Assembly (NCBI GenBank): GCA_036873755.1
Contig: JAVTVY010047966.1
Location: forward strand, 1 to 64,000
Length of the DNA: 64,000 bases
Source of the DNA: Hanleya hanleyi
Taxonomy: Eukaryota > Mollusca > Polyplacophora > Lepidopleurida > Hanleyidae
Direction of reading: 5' to 3'
Position numbers and translations under genes: made by a program. Within the stretch, counting starts at the first letter, position 1. Each line of letters begins with the position of its first letter. Shown here piece by piece: positions 50,921-61,535 of this stretch. The notes beneath the pieces were generated by a model. That model was given only the letters and a program-made list of their open reading frames with translations. It did not search any database and had not been told where the DNA came from.

Positions 50921-52838
50921 TTTTTTTTCTTTTTTTTTCTTTCAGTTAAGCCCTGGACTAACCACTGGGCATTTATTTGCCATATAGCCACGAATTTATA
51001 AAACTTGGTTTTGCCCACGTGGCCGCGGACAAAACCGAAGAATGCACGACACCCATTTAAACATAAATGTAATTGACTTCAATAAAATATACTTTCGGCT
51101 ACTGATGATAAATGCATGTTCAGGTCGATACGTTTTGTTACATTTGCGTTTTTATTTGCATGTACTTTCTTCTCTATTCTCCGCTAGTCTGCATAGAATA
51201 TATACATTTCGGACAATTATGATATAAAAGTTTTGAAGAGCGTTAGTATTTGATTGCCACAATATTAATGTCAACTATATCGATGTCGCTAACATTAATT
51301 TTACATTGTATATATGCTAATATATGTTTTGATACTTTCTGTTTCTTTGTATTTGAACGCACCCTAGGTATAAAGATCATTTGTATCAATTATCGTATAA
51401 TCATGATGGAAAGCGTTACAATTGTAACTTTAAAATGATAACAGATCTGCTACTCAATTAATAAAATGATAACATATTTGTTAGTGAATTGTTACAATAT
51501 TGCCAGTCGATGTCAACTACATGTAGTACAAGATAGGACAAACGTATATAGAACGAACACGAACAATATAATATTCGGCTATTATGTTAAGAAAAATTAA
51601 GAAATTTCTTTCTCAAACTGATTTCGTATTCCCATAACAGCTTGATGTTATGATAATTTCCATATTTGTATTTACTAATGACCATTTTTGCTATCAGTAT
51701 AATGTGATTAACCTCGTCAACCTGTAGAGTGCTAAGTGCATCATAATCAAGTTCTCTTATACCAAATACAATTATAGTTGGATTGAGCTTAATTCTAATT
51801 TGGATACGTGCCGATATAGTATTTTCCATCTCTAACCAGAGGTCCTTGACTTGTTTACAATGTACAAAGAAATGTTCAATAAAATCTACTTCATTACATA
51901 CAGAACATTTGTTAGTCTCGTGTTTTCCCATTTTGTGTAATAAAATACCAGTCGGATGTATATTGTGCAATATTTTCCACTGCAATACCCATAACCTCAC
52001 TTCCTTACAACATTTGAAAGGAAGTTTAAGGAGTACTTCATCGATATCAATATCATATTTTCTCTTCCAAAACTGACAACCACATGGTACAACAGATTTT
52101 CTTTTACATATTGTTATTGCTCTTCGAATCTGTTTGGCACTCCAACCCGTAGCATCCTCATCGAAAAAGTAAATACCTTTTCTTTCAGGCAAAGCAGAGA
52201 ACATATAATTGTTCTTCCAAACCTTAGGTATAGCGACTTTCAAAGCGTTGTATTCGAAAATTCTCATAGGAGATGGTCGCACTTTACTAACGATCTGATC
52301 AAAACTACACATTTTTTTGTTGTCAAAAACATCTTTCATTCTAGTTGTACCTTGTTTAACCCAGTCCTTGAAGTATAACGGTTTGTTATCATATAATATA
52401 AATTTATTATTAAATAGCAACTGGTCTGAAATTTGTTCTGTGCTTATTTCCTTCGCGTCCTGATTATTACACCCCGAACTATCTAACCATATACCTAGAG
52501 CATGTTTCCAAAAGGACGATTTGATCAATTCAAATCCAACAAAATGTTTACACTTAACCGAACTACTAAATACAGAACAACCTTTTCCAAATCTATTGAA
52601 AAAGTACAATGGAATGTTTTTCCAAAGATCGTACCCTGGACTGTAAATCTTAGTAACCCATTGCAAAATAAAAGATTTTTGCATGTCCATCATATCTATC
52701 ATTTTCAATCCTCCCTGGTGATAGTCACCAGTCAGGACACTTCTTTTCACCTTTTCAAAAGCTTTTTATCGTTAAACTTCTTCTTCCATATGAATCTATA
52801 AAAAAATTGATTGAGTTCTTTCAATACCCTATCTGGAA
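50921..52838 (-). mobile_element. 5'-truncated L1/Tx1-type LINE with poly(A) tail and 13-bp TSD
   Basis: TCAATCACCTCCC occurs at 50908-50920 and 52839-52851, bounding 1918 bp. The left end of the insert is TTTTTTTTCTTTTTTTTTCT, the complement of a poly(A) tail. The minus-strand ORF is the C-terminal part of an L1-like ORF2. The comparison with 50541-50640 shows the empty site, so the insertion is proven by structure. Confidence 0.93.
51587..52825 (-). pseudogene. L1/Tx1-type LINE ORF2, C-terminal fragment with one frameshift
   Basis: A 387-codon frame (52750 to 51587) starts within the region after RT: RSVLTGDYHQGGLKMIDM, then WKNIPLYFF and a zinc-finger-like CSVCNEV...EHFFVHC near the end. 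Upstream, FIWKKKFNDKKLLKR lies in another frame (about 52800-52757), so one frameshift separates them. Endonuclease and RT catalytic regions are lost by 5' truncation. Confidence 0.85.
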
Positions 52839-52851
52839 TCAATCACCTCCC

Positions 52852-53590
52852 AAATGACCAAAAAATCTCTTCCCTTGTGCCAGTCTTCGACAAACTAATT
52901 CCATCATCTGCCTTCAGCCACTTCTTCCCACATATCGAACTACTCTTGAATAAACAGAACATTTAAGGGGTATAGTTATCATATCAGACGTATACTGAAT
53001 TCTATTGACAATTGAATATTGCAATCAAGATATCATTGTGGAGGTATTTGAGTCGCTATGGTCTATATGGTTCAGAAACGTTTAATATTATGGGCAGGTG
53101 TCATTTTAGTAGGTCTGTAGTTAGCCGTATTTTCTACAAAGCCATACTAATGCATTCTCCCAACGTCAGAGTTTCTAATCTCTAAACCGTGGGGTTTGTA
53201 TGACAATAGGGGATATACAATCTGATGCCATGAGAATGCGAGAGGGGTAGAAGCAGAAATCGGATCAGAACGTTGTGCAACGTGCGTATCGTCTTACTTC
53301 TCATGCAGTTGGGTGCGAACGATCCCCTTCAGCGCCCAACCGTATGTTATTTTTTTATCTCGGACATCACGGTACAGGCTAATGGGCTAATATATGCATA
53401 TCCTGTTGGAATCTATATCTATATGCAATAACTTAAAATTTGTGAGTAGTATATGGAACACGGGAAGAGTCGCATTGACCTTTGACCTCAGAAATTTGCA
53501 TATCACGTGACAGAGGTCAAAGGCCAATGAGCGCACTTGACCTGTATCCTTTTATCTTGACCTTGGATCATGTTTAGACATGTTAGGGGT
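52852..53590. other. intergenic, no gene recognised
   Basis: The end of the SINE tail (AAATGACCAAAAAATCTCTT) is followed by unremarkable sequence. A short minus-strand frame at 53503-53763 has no recognisable product. Confidence 0.4.
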
Positions 53591-53599
53591 TTTCCCATC

Positions 53600-54510
53600 A
53601 CGTGCGGTATGACGTCACTTCCGGTCTGTGTGAATGGGGCGTGACCGGATAGGACATGTACTGACCTGTCTGTGGGGGTTTTCCCTACAATATCGTTCAC
53701 TTTCGTGTGTTTTCGGTGAAGTGTGATGGGTACGTCCGTTTTTTTTCGGTGAGAGGGGAACATGATAGGCCATGTACTGTCTGTGGGGGTTTTCCCCGCC
53801 AGAATTTCGCTGTCGTCTGCTTGTCACGTGCCGAACATCTGGCTCCCCCGAATTGCAACATTGTTGCACAAGGATTGCCCTATATCCGGGTCCTATACCA
53901 TTGATGGGATGCGTGTACTGTATTTGGGGAATCACGGGGAGATCAGGTGATAGTTCAAGGTCATATTGAATGATAGGAATGCGTGTACTGACTCCGAAGA
54001 GCCACGGAGGTTACCGAAGATGTCACGGAGGTCACCGAAGAGACACGGAGGTGGCCGAAGATGTCACGGAGTTTACCGAAGAGTCACGGAGGTGCCCGAA
54101 GAGTCACGGACGTTATCGTGGGAACATGATAGGCCATGTACTGTCTGTGGGGTTTTTCCTGCCAGAATTTCGCTGTCGTCAGGTTGGGCTGGGGTTGCCA
54201 CGAGCCGAACACCCGGCTCCCCGAATTGCAACAATGTTGCACGTTCGCTACAATGTTGCGGTGAACACCTGGCCTGGTGTCTGCGTGAGTGAGCTCACGT
54301 GCCGAACACCTGGCTCCCCGAGATCAAGGCATGTCCAGACTTGTTCTGGGTTGTGCAGTTCTGCCATGCAGCGGACGGATACTAGGAATGCATATTAAAT
54401 CTATATTACCATTGATGGGATGCATGTACTGACTTGTATTTGGGGAATCACGGGGAGATCAGATGATAGGTCAAGGTCATATTGAATGATAGGAATGCGT
54501 GTACTGACAA
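53600..54510. repeat. segmental tandem duplication left of the Polinton remnant
   Basis: ACATGATAGGCCATGTACTG with the following 110 bp occurs at 53760 and 54124, and CCATTGATGGGATGC with the following 95 bp at 53899 and 54410. Between them (53999-54120) lie six units of about 20 bp, TCACGGAGGTNACCGAAGA. GC content is above the surroundings. Confidence 0.8.
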
Positions 54511-54512
54511 CC

Positions 54513-54945
54513 CCTATCAACTCTATCCCAAAGGGCTAATATCGGTCCTTGGCTTATCGGATTCTGCCTGGAGTGGGTGTATGTAAAATTAGGATATGTA
54601 CCGGAAATATAAAAAAGCGGAACACGGACTTTACCGCTAAACTAGGGAAACACTCCTATTAACCCTATCCCAAAGGGCTAATATCGATCCCTGGCTTATC
54701 GGGGCCTGCTGAGAGAGTAGGGGAGTGGGTGTATGTAAAATTAAGATTTGTCCCGAAAATATAAAAAGCGGAACACGGACTTTATCCCTAAACTAGGGGA
54801 AAACACCTATCAACCCTATCCAAAAGGGGTCATATCGGTCCCCGGGCTTATCGGGGCCTGGGTGCATGGGTGGGTGCATGTAAAAGTTTCTCCAGAAAAA
54901 ATATAAAAAACGGAACACGGACTTGACCCCTAATCTAGGGGAAAA
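54513..54945. repeat. three tandem copies of the Polinton-remnant terminal unit
   Basis: Each copy of about 140 bp begins CTATCAACYCTATCC, carries GGCTTATCGG and TATAAAAAGCGGAACACGGA, and ends CTAAACTAGGG. The third copy merges with the left inverted repeat at about 54810; the right arm has only one copy. Confidence 0.85.
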
Positions 54946-55408
54946 CTGGATTTTCCATCCGGGTTTTCCCCGGGCCGGCCCGCGCCGCCCCGCCCCGGCC
55001 GCAGCGCGCGGGTTACTCCGCCCACAGCGCGCGCGCGGGTTCTCCGGCCGCACGCCCGCGCGGCATCACAGGAAGTGTGCGGGTAAATTTCGGATTATCC
55101 TAGGCCGCTGATGGGCTACTTTCTCAACGGTGTTCCAAGCCAGTTTCACCGAATCTCCACATGTCTGTTATAGCCTTCATGCATTATGCTCATATAGAAA
55201 ACACACAAGACAGGGGTTTTTTGTGGTCTTGGTGGTGACATGTGGGGATTCGGTCATGTCTTTCCGCACCTATAACCTCTATAGTTTTTTTTCACTCCAC
55301 TTGTTGCTCTTGTAACTTGTAACTCATCGTCAAATGCTGAAATGCCCGCTCTTAACCTAGACCAAAACATGTACTTGGTCTGTGGGCTGATTTCAGTGGC
55401 TCTCCATT

Positions 55409-55660
55409 TTACTGCAGTGCTCTTGCATTCTTTTCTGGACATTGATGGGTTAGTTTTGGCTCCATCCTAGGCCACTGATTGGCTAATACGGTGTTCAAGG
55501 CCAGTTTGACCGAACGGAACGGGGCTTGTACATTGAAATGATCGGCGGGCCAGTCATATACGAGTACATCGCGGTCCTCGGCCTTGGGGTATTCGTCAAA
55601 CATCTGTACGATGGTAGATAGGTCCTTCCCCGGCATCGATGGTACAGGTAAAACAAGCAA
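55409..55660 (-). pseudogene. unidentified Polinton-region ORF fragment
   Basis: A frame of about 80 codons from near 55640 encodes PGKDLSTIVQMFDEYPK, DVLVYDWPADHFNVQ and KLALNTVLANQWPRM. Codon use and composition look protein-coding, and it has the same strand as the neighbours. I cannot assign it. A diverged copy of its downstream region (CCTAGGCCRCTGATKGGCTA) recurs at 55099, outside any frame. Confidence 0.45.
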
Positions 55661-55881
55661 TATTTTAGATGACGACTCTATAACGAATATTATGGATTAA
55701 GAATACTGATCAACGATACGGATTTGATATTTTTGGAACATCATGATGTCTTGCCGGCATCATTGAAAACTGTTGACCGCTTCTCTCTTGCAGGAAACAA
55801 GCCTATGTTTATGTATACTATGATTGTCTTTTTGAATTTGGTGCTATTACTGTTATGTGGAAAATGGAATAGGTCTTTGGA

Positions 55882-56265
55882 TTATGGACGCGGATATTCT
55901 CTAATGGACGACGGCTGGATTATGAATGACGGACTAGACGCTTGTAATTGTCCGCACACGCTACTGGTCAGGCTTTGCAACGTTTGACTGTTCCAACACC
56001 ACGTCTGTGTGCCTTGACCCATGAAGTCTGTTAAATCGGGATGGAGGGGTGGCAGCCCGTACGGGTCAAAGTATTCGCCCTGCTGTTCTGTCAAGTACAC
56101 GGCCACCCAATGTTCACCGGGCCGATCCATCGGGTCCGTGTTGAGAACGTATGCAGCAGGATACACACGGTCTAATGGGAACACATCTCGGGCGAACACC
56201 CCTTGAAAGACCATACGTGTCCCTGGGTCATTCTCCAGCACGGTGGTTATCTGGTCTGTATCCAT
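55882..56265 (-). pseudogene. Polinton adenain-like cysteine protease, C-terminus replaced
   Basis: Start at ATG 56265, 1 base after the stop of the upstream capsid frame. Family knowledge: adenovirus-type proteases mature capsids. The catalytic set is visible: His52 in GEHWVAVYL, Asp67 in EYFDPYG, Cys104 in SSVCGQ. The expected region after the catalytic Cys is replaced by an unrelated 22-residue end, so the protein (127 residues) is shorter than usual and probably inactive. Confidence 0.85.
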
Positions 56266-56266
56266 G

Positions 56267-56570
56267 TTAGGTGGAAAAGTCACACAGGACGTTGCGCGCC
56301 TTGTCCACTTGAATGATGTTGTCAAACTCGGCGTAGCAGATCACACTGACGGTGGTTCCAAGGGCTCGTGCAAAGTGGATTTCCAACCCTAAATTGCCTT
56401 GCTTGGCCAGGGCCAGCTGATGGTCGTTCTCTAAGGTGGGGGTGAGATCGAAACAGAACAACGTGTATCCGTTCGCGTAGTCCTCCCGACTGATTATATT
56501 CCCTTCGTCCGGGTTGATTTGACCGGTGGCTGTAAACAGGCTCTGATAGGGTCGAATGAAATCCAGAACC
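56267..56570 (-). pseudogene. Polinton minor-capsid-like protein, C-terminal part
   Basis: Encodes YQSLFTATGQINPDEGN, ISREDYANGYTLFCFDLTP, LGLEIHFARALGTTV and RNVLCDFST. This order is that of the F54H12.2-like proteins encoded by Polintons and regarded as minor capsid (penton-type) proteins. The N-terminal part is absent: the frame continues directly from the ATPase fragment (LVVLDFI/RPYQS), pointing to an internal deletion. Confidence 0.75.
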
Positions 56571-56802
56571 ACCAAGGTGTCGGGTTGCAAATCGGCCAGG
56601 TTAGGTAGGCCTTCCACGAACGTGATATGGGGCATTGCTGCATACGCTGCCTGCCATTCTCCATAACACCACACGACTCGGGCAATGGGTGGAGTGATCA
56701 TGCTGTCGGCGTGTTGAAGGAGCTTCCTGACGAAGTGCGTTTTGCCGGAGCCCGCGGTCCTGCGATGACGCAAGTGAAGGGATGCTGCCACCGAGGGTCC
56801 AT
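56570..56802 (-). pseudogene. Polinton packaging ATPase (FtsK/HerA type), N-terminal part, frameshifted
   Basis: Start at ATG 56802 (MDPRWQHPFTCVIAGP). A frameshift at about 56755-56762 falls in the Walker A loop, whose second half GSGKTHFVRKLL is in the next frame. VVWCYGEWQ and then LVVLDF (Walker B region) follow. Everything after Walker B is deleted and replaced by capsid sequence. No function is expected. Confidence 0.8.
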
Positions 56803-56829
56803 GGTTTGAGCTGTATGCGCTGTCGTGGT

Positions 56830-57236
56830 AACTCGCTCTTGTAAATTTGGTACGAGTGAACTGGAGTGGTCGTGGGTACAACGTCGGTCGTCGTTGTCTG
56901 TTCACTGTGAGTGATGAAATCCGGTGGGTTTTGAGACGTAGTGGGTGAACTTGGTGTAGATGTTGACTGTATACTTGGTGTGGAGCTCGATGTGGCTTGT
57001 ACACGTGGTGTGGTGGTGATGACTGGGCTCGTTTCGATCACGCGGTTGACTGGTGTAGAGAAGGTCTGTAGACTGGTTTGACTGGTGGCTGGAGTTCTAA
57101 GTTGGTTAAGTAGAGTGCTGAGATAGGCTACGTCGTACAACACACTCAGCAGGATTAGCACTACGGCCACAAAACCCACTTGCGCTTTGCGCGTTTTGGG
57201 AGACGCTATGTTCAGAGGCAGCTGCTGTTGGTCCAT
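56830..57236 (-). CDS. small Polinton-associated membrane protein with Thr/Ser/Pro-rich domain
   Basis: ATG 57236 begins MDQQQLPLNIASPKTRKAQ, then one membrane helix (VGFVAVVLILLSVLYDVAYL), then about 90 residues rich in Thr, Ser and Pro up to HSYQIYKSELPRQ. The frame runs on to 56601 over the ATPase gene in another phase; that overlap is probably an artefact, so I end the call at the ATPase start. The layout suggests a type II or viral-type surface protein, but I know no named family. Confidence 0.5.
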
Positions 57237-57292
57237 AGCGCCGTGTTCATGGTCAAAAATGGAATGAAGGATGATGGTAGTGGTGTCTGGCT

Positions 57293-58222
57293 TTATAGTC
57301 GTTTCACCTGGTTGGCCGCGACCCAGGAATTGAAGGGACTGGGCCAGCCTTGCCATTTGACGAAATGAAACAGTTTGCTACGACGGCGTTCCGTTTTCAA
57401 AATCTGCTCCACCGTGTAGTAGTCTTGCTTTGTTTTTACGACAGGCTGTAATTCCGTGTCGTAAAACGTCCCTAGCAACGGTTCCCCTTGAAGATCTTCC
57501 AGTTCATAGACTCGCTGCTGTCGGGGTAGGCGCCGTTTAATCAGGAAGTGCTCATCGCTCCAGTTGGGCGAATGATCTTTGACTTTACTGATCCGTACAG
57601 GGTCCCCGATCTTGACCACCTCCTTCGGCGTTCGCTGCGATTGCCTGGGGTACAAGACACGCCGGATTTGGGCTTCATTGCGTTGGGTGACAGTAATGGG
57701 GGCTCTCTCTATACTCCGGTGATAGGCTCGATTGTATCCACTCACAAGTTTCGGGAGAACATCGATGTACCGCCTTGTATTCTTATAGGTGAAATATTTA
57801 TACATGCGGCCTTTGAATGTCCTGTTGAACCTTTCCACAACGGAAGCCTTGGTCTCGTTGTACGTATGGAAGAAAAACACCTTCTGGGCTTTCAGAAACT
57901 TTTGGAACGGTCTGTTGAGGAATTCCGTGCCTTCGTCGGTTTGCAAATACAAGGGTTTGCGCCCGGTCTTGAAGATGTCCTTGAACGCCGCTATGAGATT
58001 CGCCCCCGTTTTCGTCCGGATGGGTACCACCCACGCATACTTCGACAGGATATCGATGCACGTCAAGATATACCGATTCCCATCGTTGTGTTTGGCAAAG
58101 GCGCGCATATCGACCAAATCCGCTTGCCACTGGGCATCTATACCACCCACGATGACCCAGTTTCGTAGGAAATGGCGACGGACAGATCGATGTAAGGTAT
58201 AGGTGTCTTGTTTTTTTAACCA
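57293..58222 (-). pseudogene. Polinton integrase with C-terminal chromodomain, N-terminus cut by the inverted repeat
   Basis: Retroviral-type integrase core: DLVDM, LQTDEGTEF and VVERFNRTFK give the D, D and E of the catalytic triad (Asp11, Asp72, Glu106 counting from GTG 58150). The frame is open upstream to 58222 (KKQDTYTLHRSVRRHF), which is typical of the linker before the core. The zinc-binding N-terminal region that should precede it is replaced by the right inverted repeat. The C-terminus (YYTVEQILKTERRR, FVKWQGWPSPFNSW) is a chromodomain, known in Polinton integrases. There is no stop inside the remaining 310 codons. Confidence 0.9.
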
Positions 58223-58499
58223 AATTCACCCGCACACTTCTGGTGATACCGCGCAGGCGTGCGGCCGGAGAACCCGCGCGCGCGCTGCGGGCGTAGTAAC
58301 CCGCGCGCGCTGCGGCCGGGTCGGGGCGGGGCGGGGCGGGCCGGAGCAAACCCGGATGGAAAATCCAGTTTCCCCCTAGTTCAGGGGTCAAGTCCGTGTT
58401 CCTTTTTTCTATAGTTTTTCTGGAGAAACTTTTACATGCACCCACCCATGCACCCAGGCCCCGATAAGCCCAGGGACCGATATATGGGGGTTGGATTTT

Positions 58500-58655
58500 T
58501 CTGCGTCTCGTCCGTATACTCGGCAACATAAACATTTCCCGTAGCCGGTAGGAAGAACGGCTATACAGTGTCTTTTACGTAGCATGCCAGAAAGCATCTG
58601 CAGTTGCTCTTGCTTTAATGCGGGCATGTCAAATTCATGGCACACCATAATTTTC
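58500..58655 (-). pseudogene. helicase fragment (RecQ/SF2-like) at the Polinton border
   Basis: Minus-strand frame with FDMPALKQEQLQMLSGMLRK, then CIAVLPTGYGKC, the Walker A (motif I) region of RecQ-like helicases with Cys where Ser/Thr is expected. Just after it the coding sense is lost (a +1 frame continues YVLPSIRTRRR) and the Polinton right arm begins. A frame is open upstream to 58906, but that part shows no domain. Confidence 0.6.
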
Positions 58656-59329
58656 GATCTCGGCCTTGAACTTGGCCGCCACTGAATATAGGGCGCTTTC
58701 CATTTCGCGTAGCCGGTGTGGCCGCTGGCAATGCCTTGATTGTGCACGTTCCATTTACTGTGCCGGAGCAATGCTGGTGTTGCCTCCAAATGGAAAGCGC
58801 CAATAGGCACCTCTTCGCCTGTTGAGGCTGGACTGTGATTGGTCGCCAGTCTGACATGCGCGACAGATTTGTTATACGGACTGTCCCATATCTTAATTAG
58901 CGACATGTCAGATATAGGAGCGGTTATTAAGTCTGAGTTTTAATCAGATTGGGGAAAATGCCCGTACCACCAGAAGTCATGGTTACTCCTAAAAAATACG
59001 AGTGATCTGTCTCAAGATAAGGCAACGTCAGATAATTTCTTAAAATTAGGGTCGGCATTCACCGAGATGAAATTGCTAGAGAAACTCTTTTGCTACTTCA
59101 GGAGTGCTATTTCCGAATCGACCTTTTCCTCTTTTGTGGAGTCCAACCTGCATACAATTATTTTGAAAGGTATCAACACTATACAACTAAGAGCCTTTTC
59201 TGTGTTGAGGAAACATTATACTGGGGCACTGGCCTAAACGTCGGTTATCACGCATACTGCCGTCGTCCGCTGCCGCAGTCCGTTGTATCAAAAGTACTCC
59301 AGTAAATTTACGGTTCAATCATGAACGGC

Positions 59330-59880
59330 AAATGGAAATTTTCATACAGGTGATAGACGTGGTCTTCCTTGAATGGACCGGCGTCAGACTTGAGTCTTCT
59401 CCATCTGGGTTGAGAATCACATTTTTTCCGTTTTTTTCTGGACGGATTCGAGCGTACGAAGGGATATACAAAGACAAAGGAATCATCCACGCGATTACAA
59501 GTACAATGAACTCAATAAATATAGATGATATCCTCCATTTGATTCGGTTTTCTTTTATACCCCACTTTGTTGATTGTTTTAAACCATAGTACTTCTCAAA
59601 TTATGAATTGAATTCGTTCGTTCGTTCGCTCGCTCGCTCGCTCGCTCACTCACTCACTCACTCAATCACTCACTCACTGAATCACTCACTCACTCGCTCG
59701 CAGGCAAGTTAAGATGTTACCTGCCATCCTGTACCCCGAGGGCAGCACAAAGACAAAGAATCAACCACGCGATTCCAAGAACAGTATTTACGAAAATAAA
59801 CTAAAGGATAAAAATAGATAGAAAACTTGTATATAGACAATATCCTCCACTCGATTCTCTCTCATAATATCTTTCTTCAT
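59330..59880. repeat. diverged direct repeat around a CTCG/CTCA microsatellite
   Basis: AAAGACAAAGGAATCATCCA with GATATCCTCCATTTGATTC (59471-59545) is repeated in diverged form at 59750-59855. Between them (59606-59701) is TTCG/CTCG/CTCA tetranucleotide sequence of the kind common in gastropod genomes. Confidence 0.7.
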
Positions 59881-59995
59881 TATATAATGGAAAACATAGC
59901 GCTTGTAGCGATTTCGACTGAACAAAGAAATGTATAATGGAAACCAAATAAAGCATTTTGTTGATGGCCGCGAAATCTGTATGGGAAACGGCCCT

Positions 59996-60527
59996 CAACC
60001 CTACCAGGCCTGGGCGATTTGAGACCAGTCCAGTCCTGGGTCAAGGTGGGGGCATTTCGCCCCCGAACCTCCCCCCCCCCCCAAATATTTTTCTTATCCC
60101 TTGAGTTAAAGAGCTGCAACTTTCCATACTTTACCCTTGGGTAAAGCTCTATTAGAAAATTTAAAAATAAAAAATCCAAGGTGGCCGCCATTTCCCAAAA
60201 ACATTTTTTGACGATTTTTCGTCCATATTTTCGATTTTTTTTTAATTTATGCATTTTGTTCGCAAAAAACTGTATGATAAATTAGTAAACAATAATCAGA
60301 TGTGAAGCAAAATAGCTTGTCCACCTTTTCTCGCATAAAAGTAGAAATTTTGAAGAAAAATGACGAAAACATCACATTTCTGGTAACCCATATGGTCGCC
60401 ATGTTGAATTTACCCATGATCCTCTGTACGGGTGTTTTGCAAACAGTGTCAGCTGCCAAATTGTTGTCATCCCGAAGATAGAGTAGAAAGTTTTTTATGC
60501 AGGCCTGGTAGGGCCTGGTAGGGTTAG
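59996..60527 (+). mobile_element. dispersed family A, copy 5 (most complete)
   Basis: Starts CAACCCTACCAGGCCTGGGC and ends with a doubled AGGCCTGGTAGGG ending in GGTT, giving terminal inverted repeats of about 17 bp around 530 bp. It holds all family modules, including TTGGGTAAAGCTCTA and GGTCGCCATGTTGAATTT. Confidence 0.88.
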
Positions 60528-60529
60528 GC

Positions 60530-61390
60530 TACAATTTCAACAATCAACCACCCCAAATTTACCGGATGGACAATCGACACTCACAAGTGAACTGGAGTTA
60601 GGTAAGCATTGCACAACGTAAATACCCAAATATATTGGTTTCCTCCATCACGCGGATAACCAACGATCTCATAACGTTTATGTTTCAGTTTTACTGTTTA
60701 ACGAAATAGCCGTCTGTACATGTATCACATGAACAGTGTTTGAGGAGTAAACCAGTGGCCGCGAAATTCAGATGGAAAATACCTTCCGAAATTATAACGC
60801 TGTTTAAATGTCAGCAGGCCAGGTTATTGTTCCGCTTGCACTTATAAATCTGTGTCCCATTTACTGCCACAAACGTATGGCAAAAGGTTTCACCATGAAA
60901 AAGAAAGGAACACCTGCATAATACATCTTTAAACGCATAAACGAGGATCTTAAATTACACATACATGGATTTGTTTTATTAGTTTTGGATAGAGTAACAT
61001 TTCTCTTTGAATTTATATGTACATAGCCTTTCAAACAACGGGCTTGCATCTTGAAAACTTTGCCTAACCCCTTTGTTTTGCGACACATATAGAAATCTAG
61101 GGTCGGTAAATATGTAAATTCAAGTAGGAATAATACCCTATCCCCAAACCAATAAAGAAGTTTGATGTGGGTGAACTACCATCATAGTCGTGGGGTCAAC
61201 ATTATGCAGCATTAATTGAAATTTGTTAGACTATTACGTTTATCACGCGCTTATCACGCGGACTTTCCGAACCTTTGTCCGAGTATGCAACTGATCTAGG
61301 TCTGGGAAGATTTAATTCGCCTCAACCTATATTGAATCATTAGAATGCATATAGACACACGCTTTAGATAAAGAGTCCAAACTTTCCAAG
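60530..61390. other. upstream region of SLC22 gene B
   Basis: No gene recognised. The last 120 bases before ATG 61391 contain no clear TATA box. TATCACGCGCTTATCACGCG (61240-61259) is a direct repeat that could be a promoter element; that is inference only. Confidence 0.3.
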
Positions 61391-61535
61391 ATGGCCAGAA
61401 CACCAGCTAGTCACTTGATCGATGAGATTTTCCAATCAGTAGGAGTTTGGGGGACGTATCAAATTATCCAACTAGCGCTGATATACAGTACAGCATGGCC
61501 TGCTTCCAATCAGCTTTATTCGATAATGTATGTGG
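61391..61535 (+). CDS. SLC22 B exon 1: N-terminus and helix 1
   Basis: Cytoplasmic start with LIDEIFQSVGVWGTYQ, the usual family opening, then a helix to YSIMYVG. Donor GTGG/gtaagt. Confidence 0.9.

Larger units (their letters stand above)
54810..58495 (-). mobile_element. deleted Maverick/Polinton element between inverted repeats
   Basis: Arms 54810-55089 and 58222-58495 are inverted copies of about 275 bp, including a very GC-rich core (54960-55070) in an AT-rich genome. Between them all recognisable genes lie on the minus strand: integrase, small membrane protein, ATPase/capsid fusion, protease. DNA polymerase B and the major capsid gene, usual in 15-20 kb Polintons, are missing, so this is an internally deleted, non-autonomous copy of 3.7 kb. 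Confidence 0.88.
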
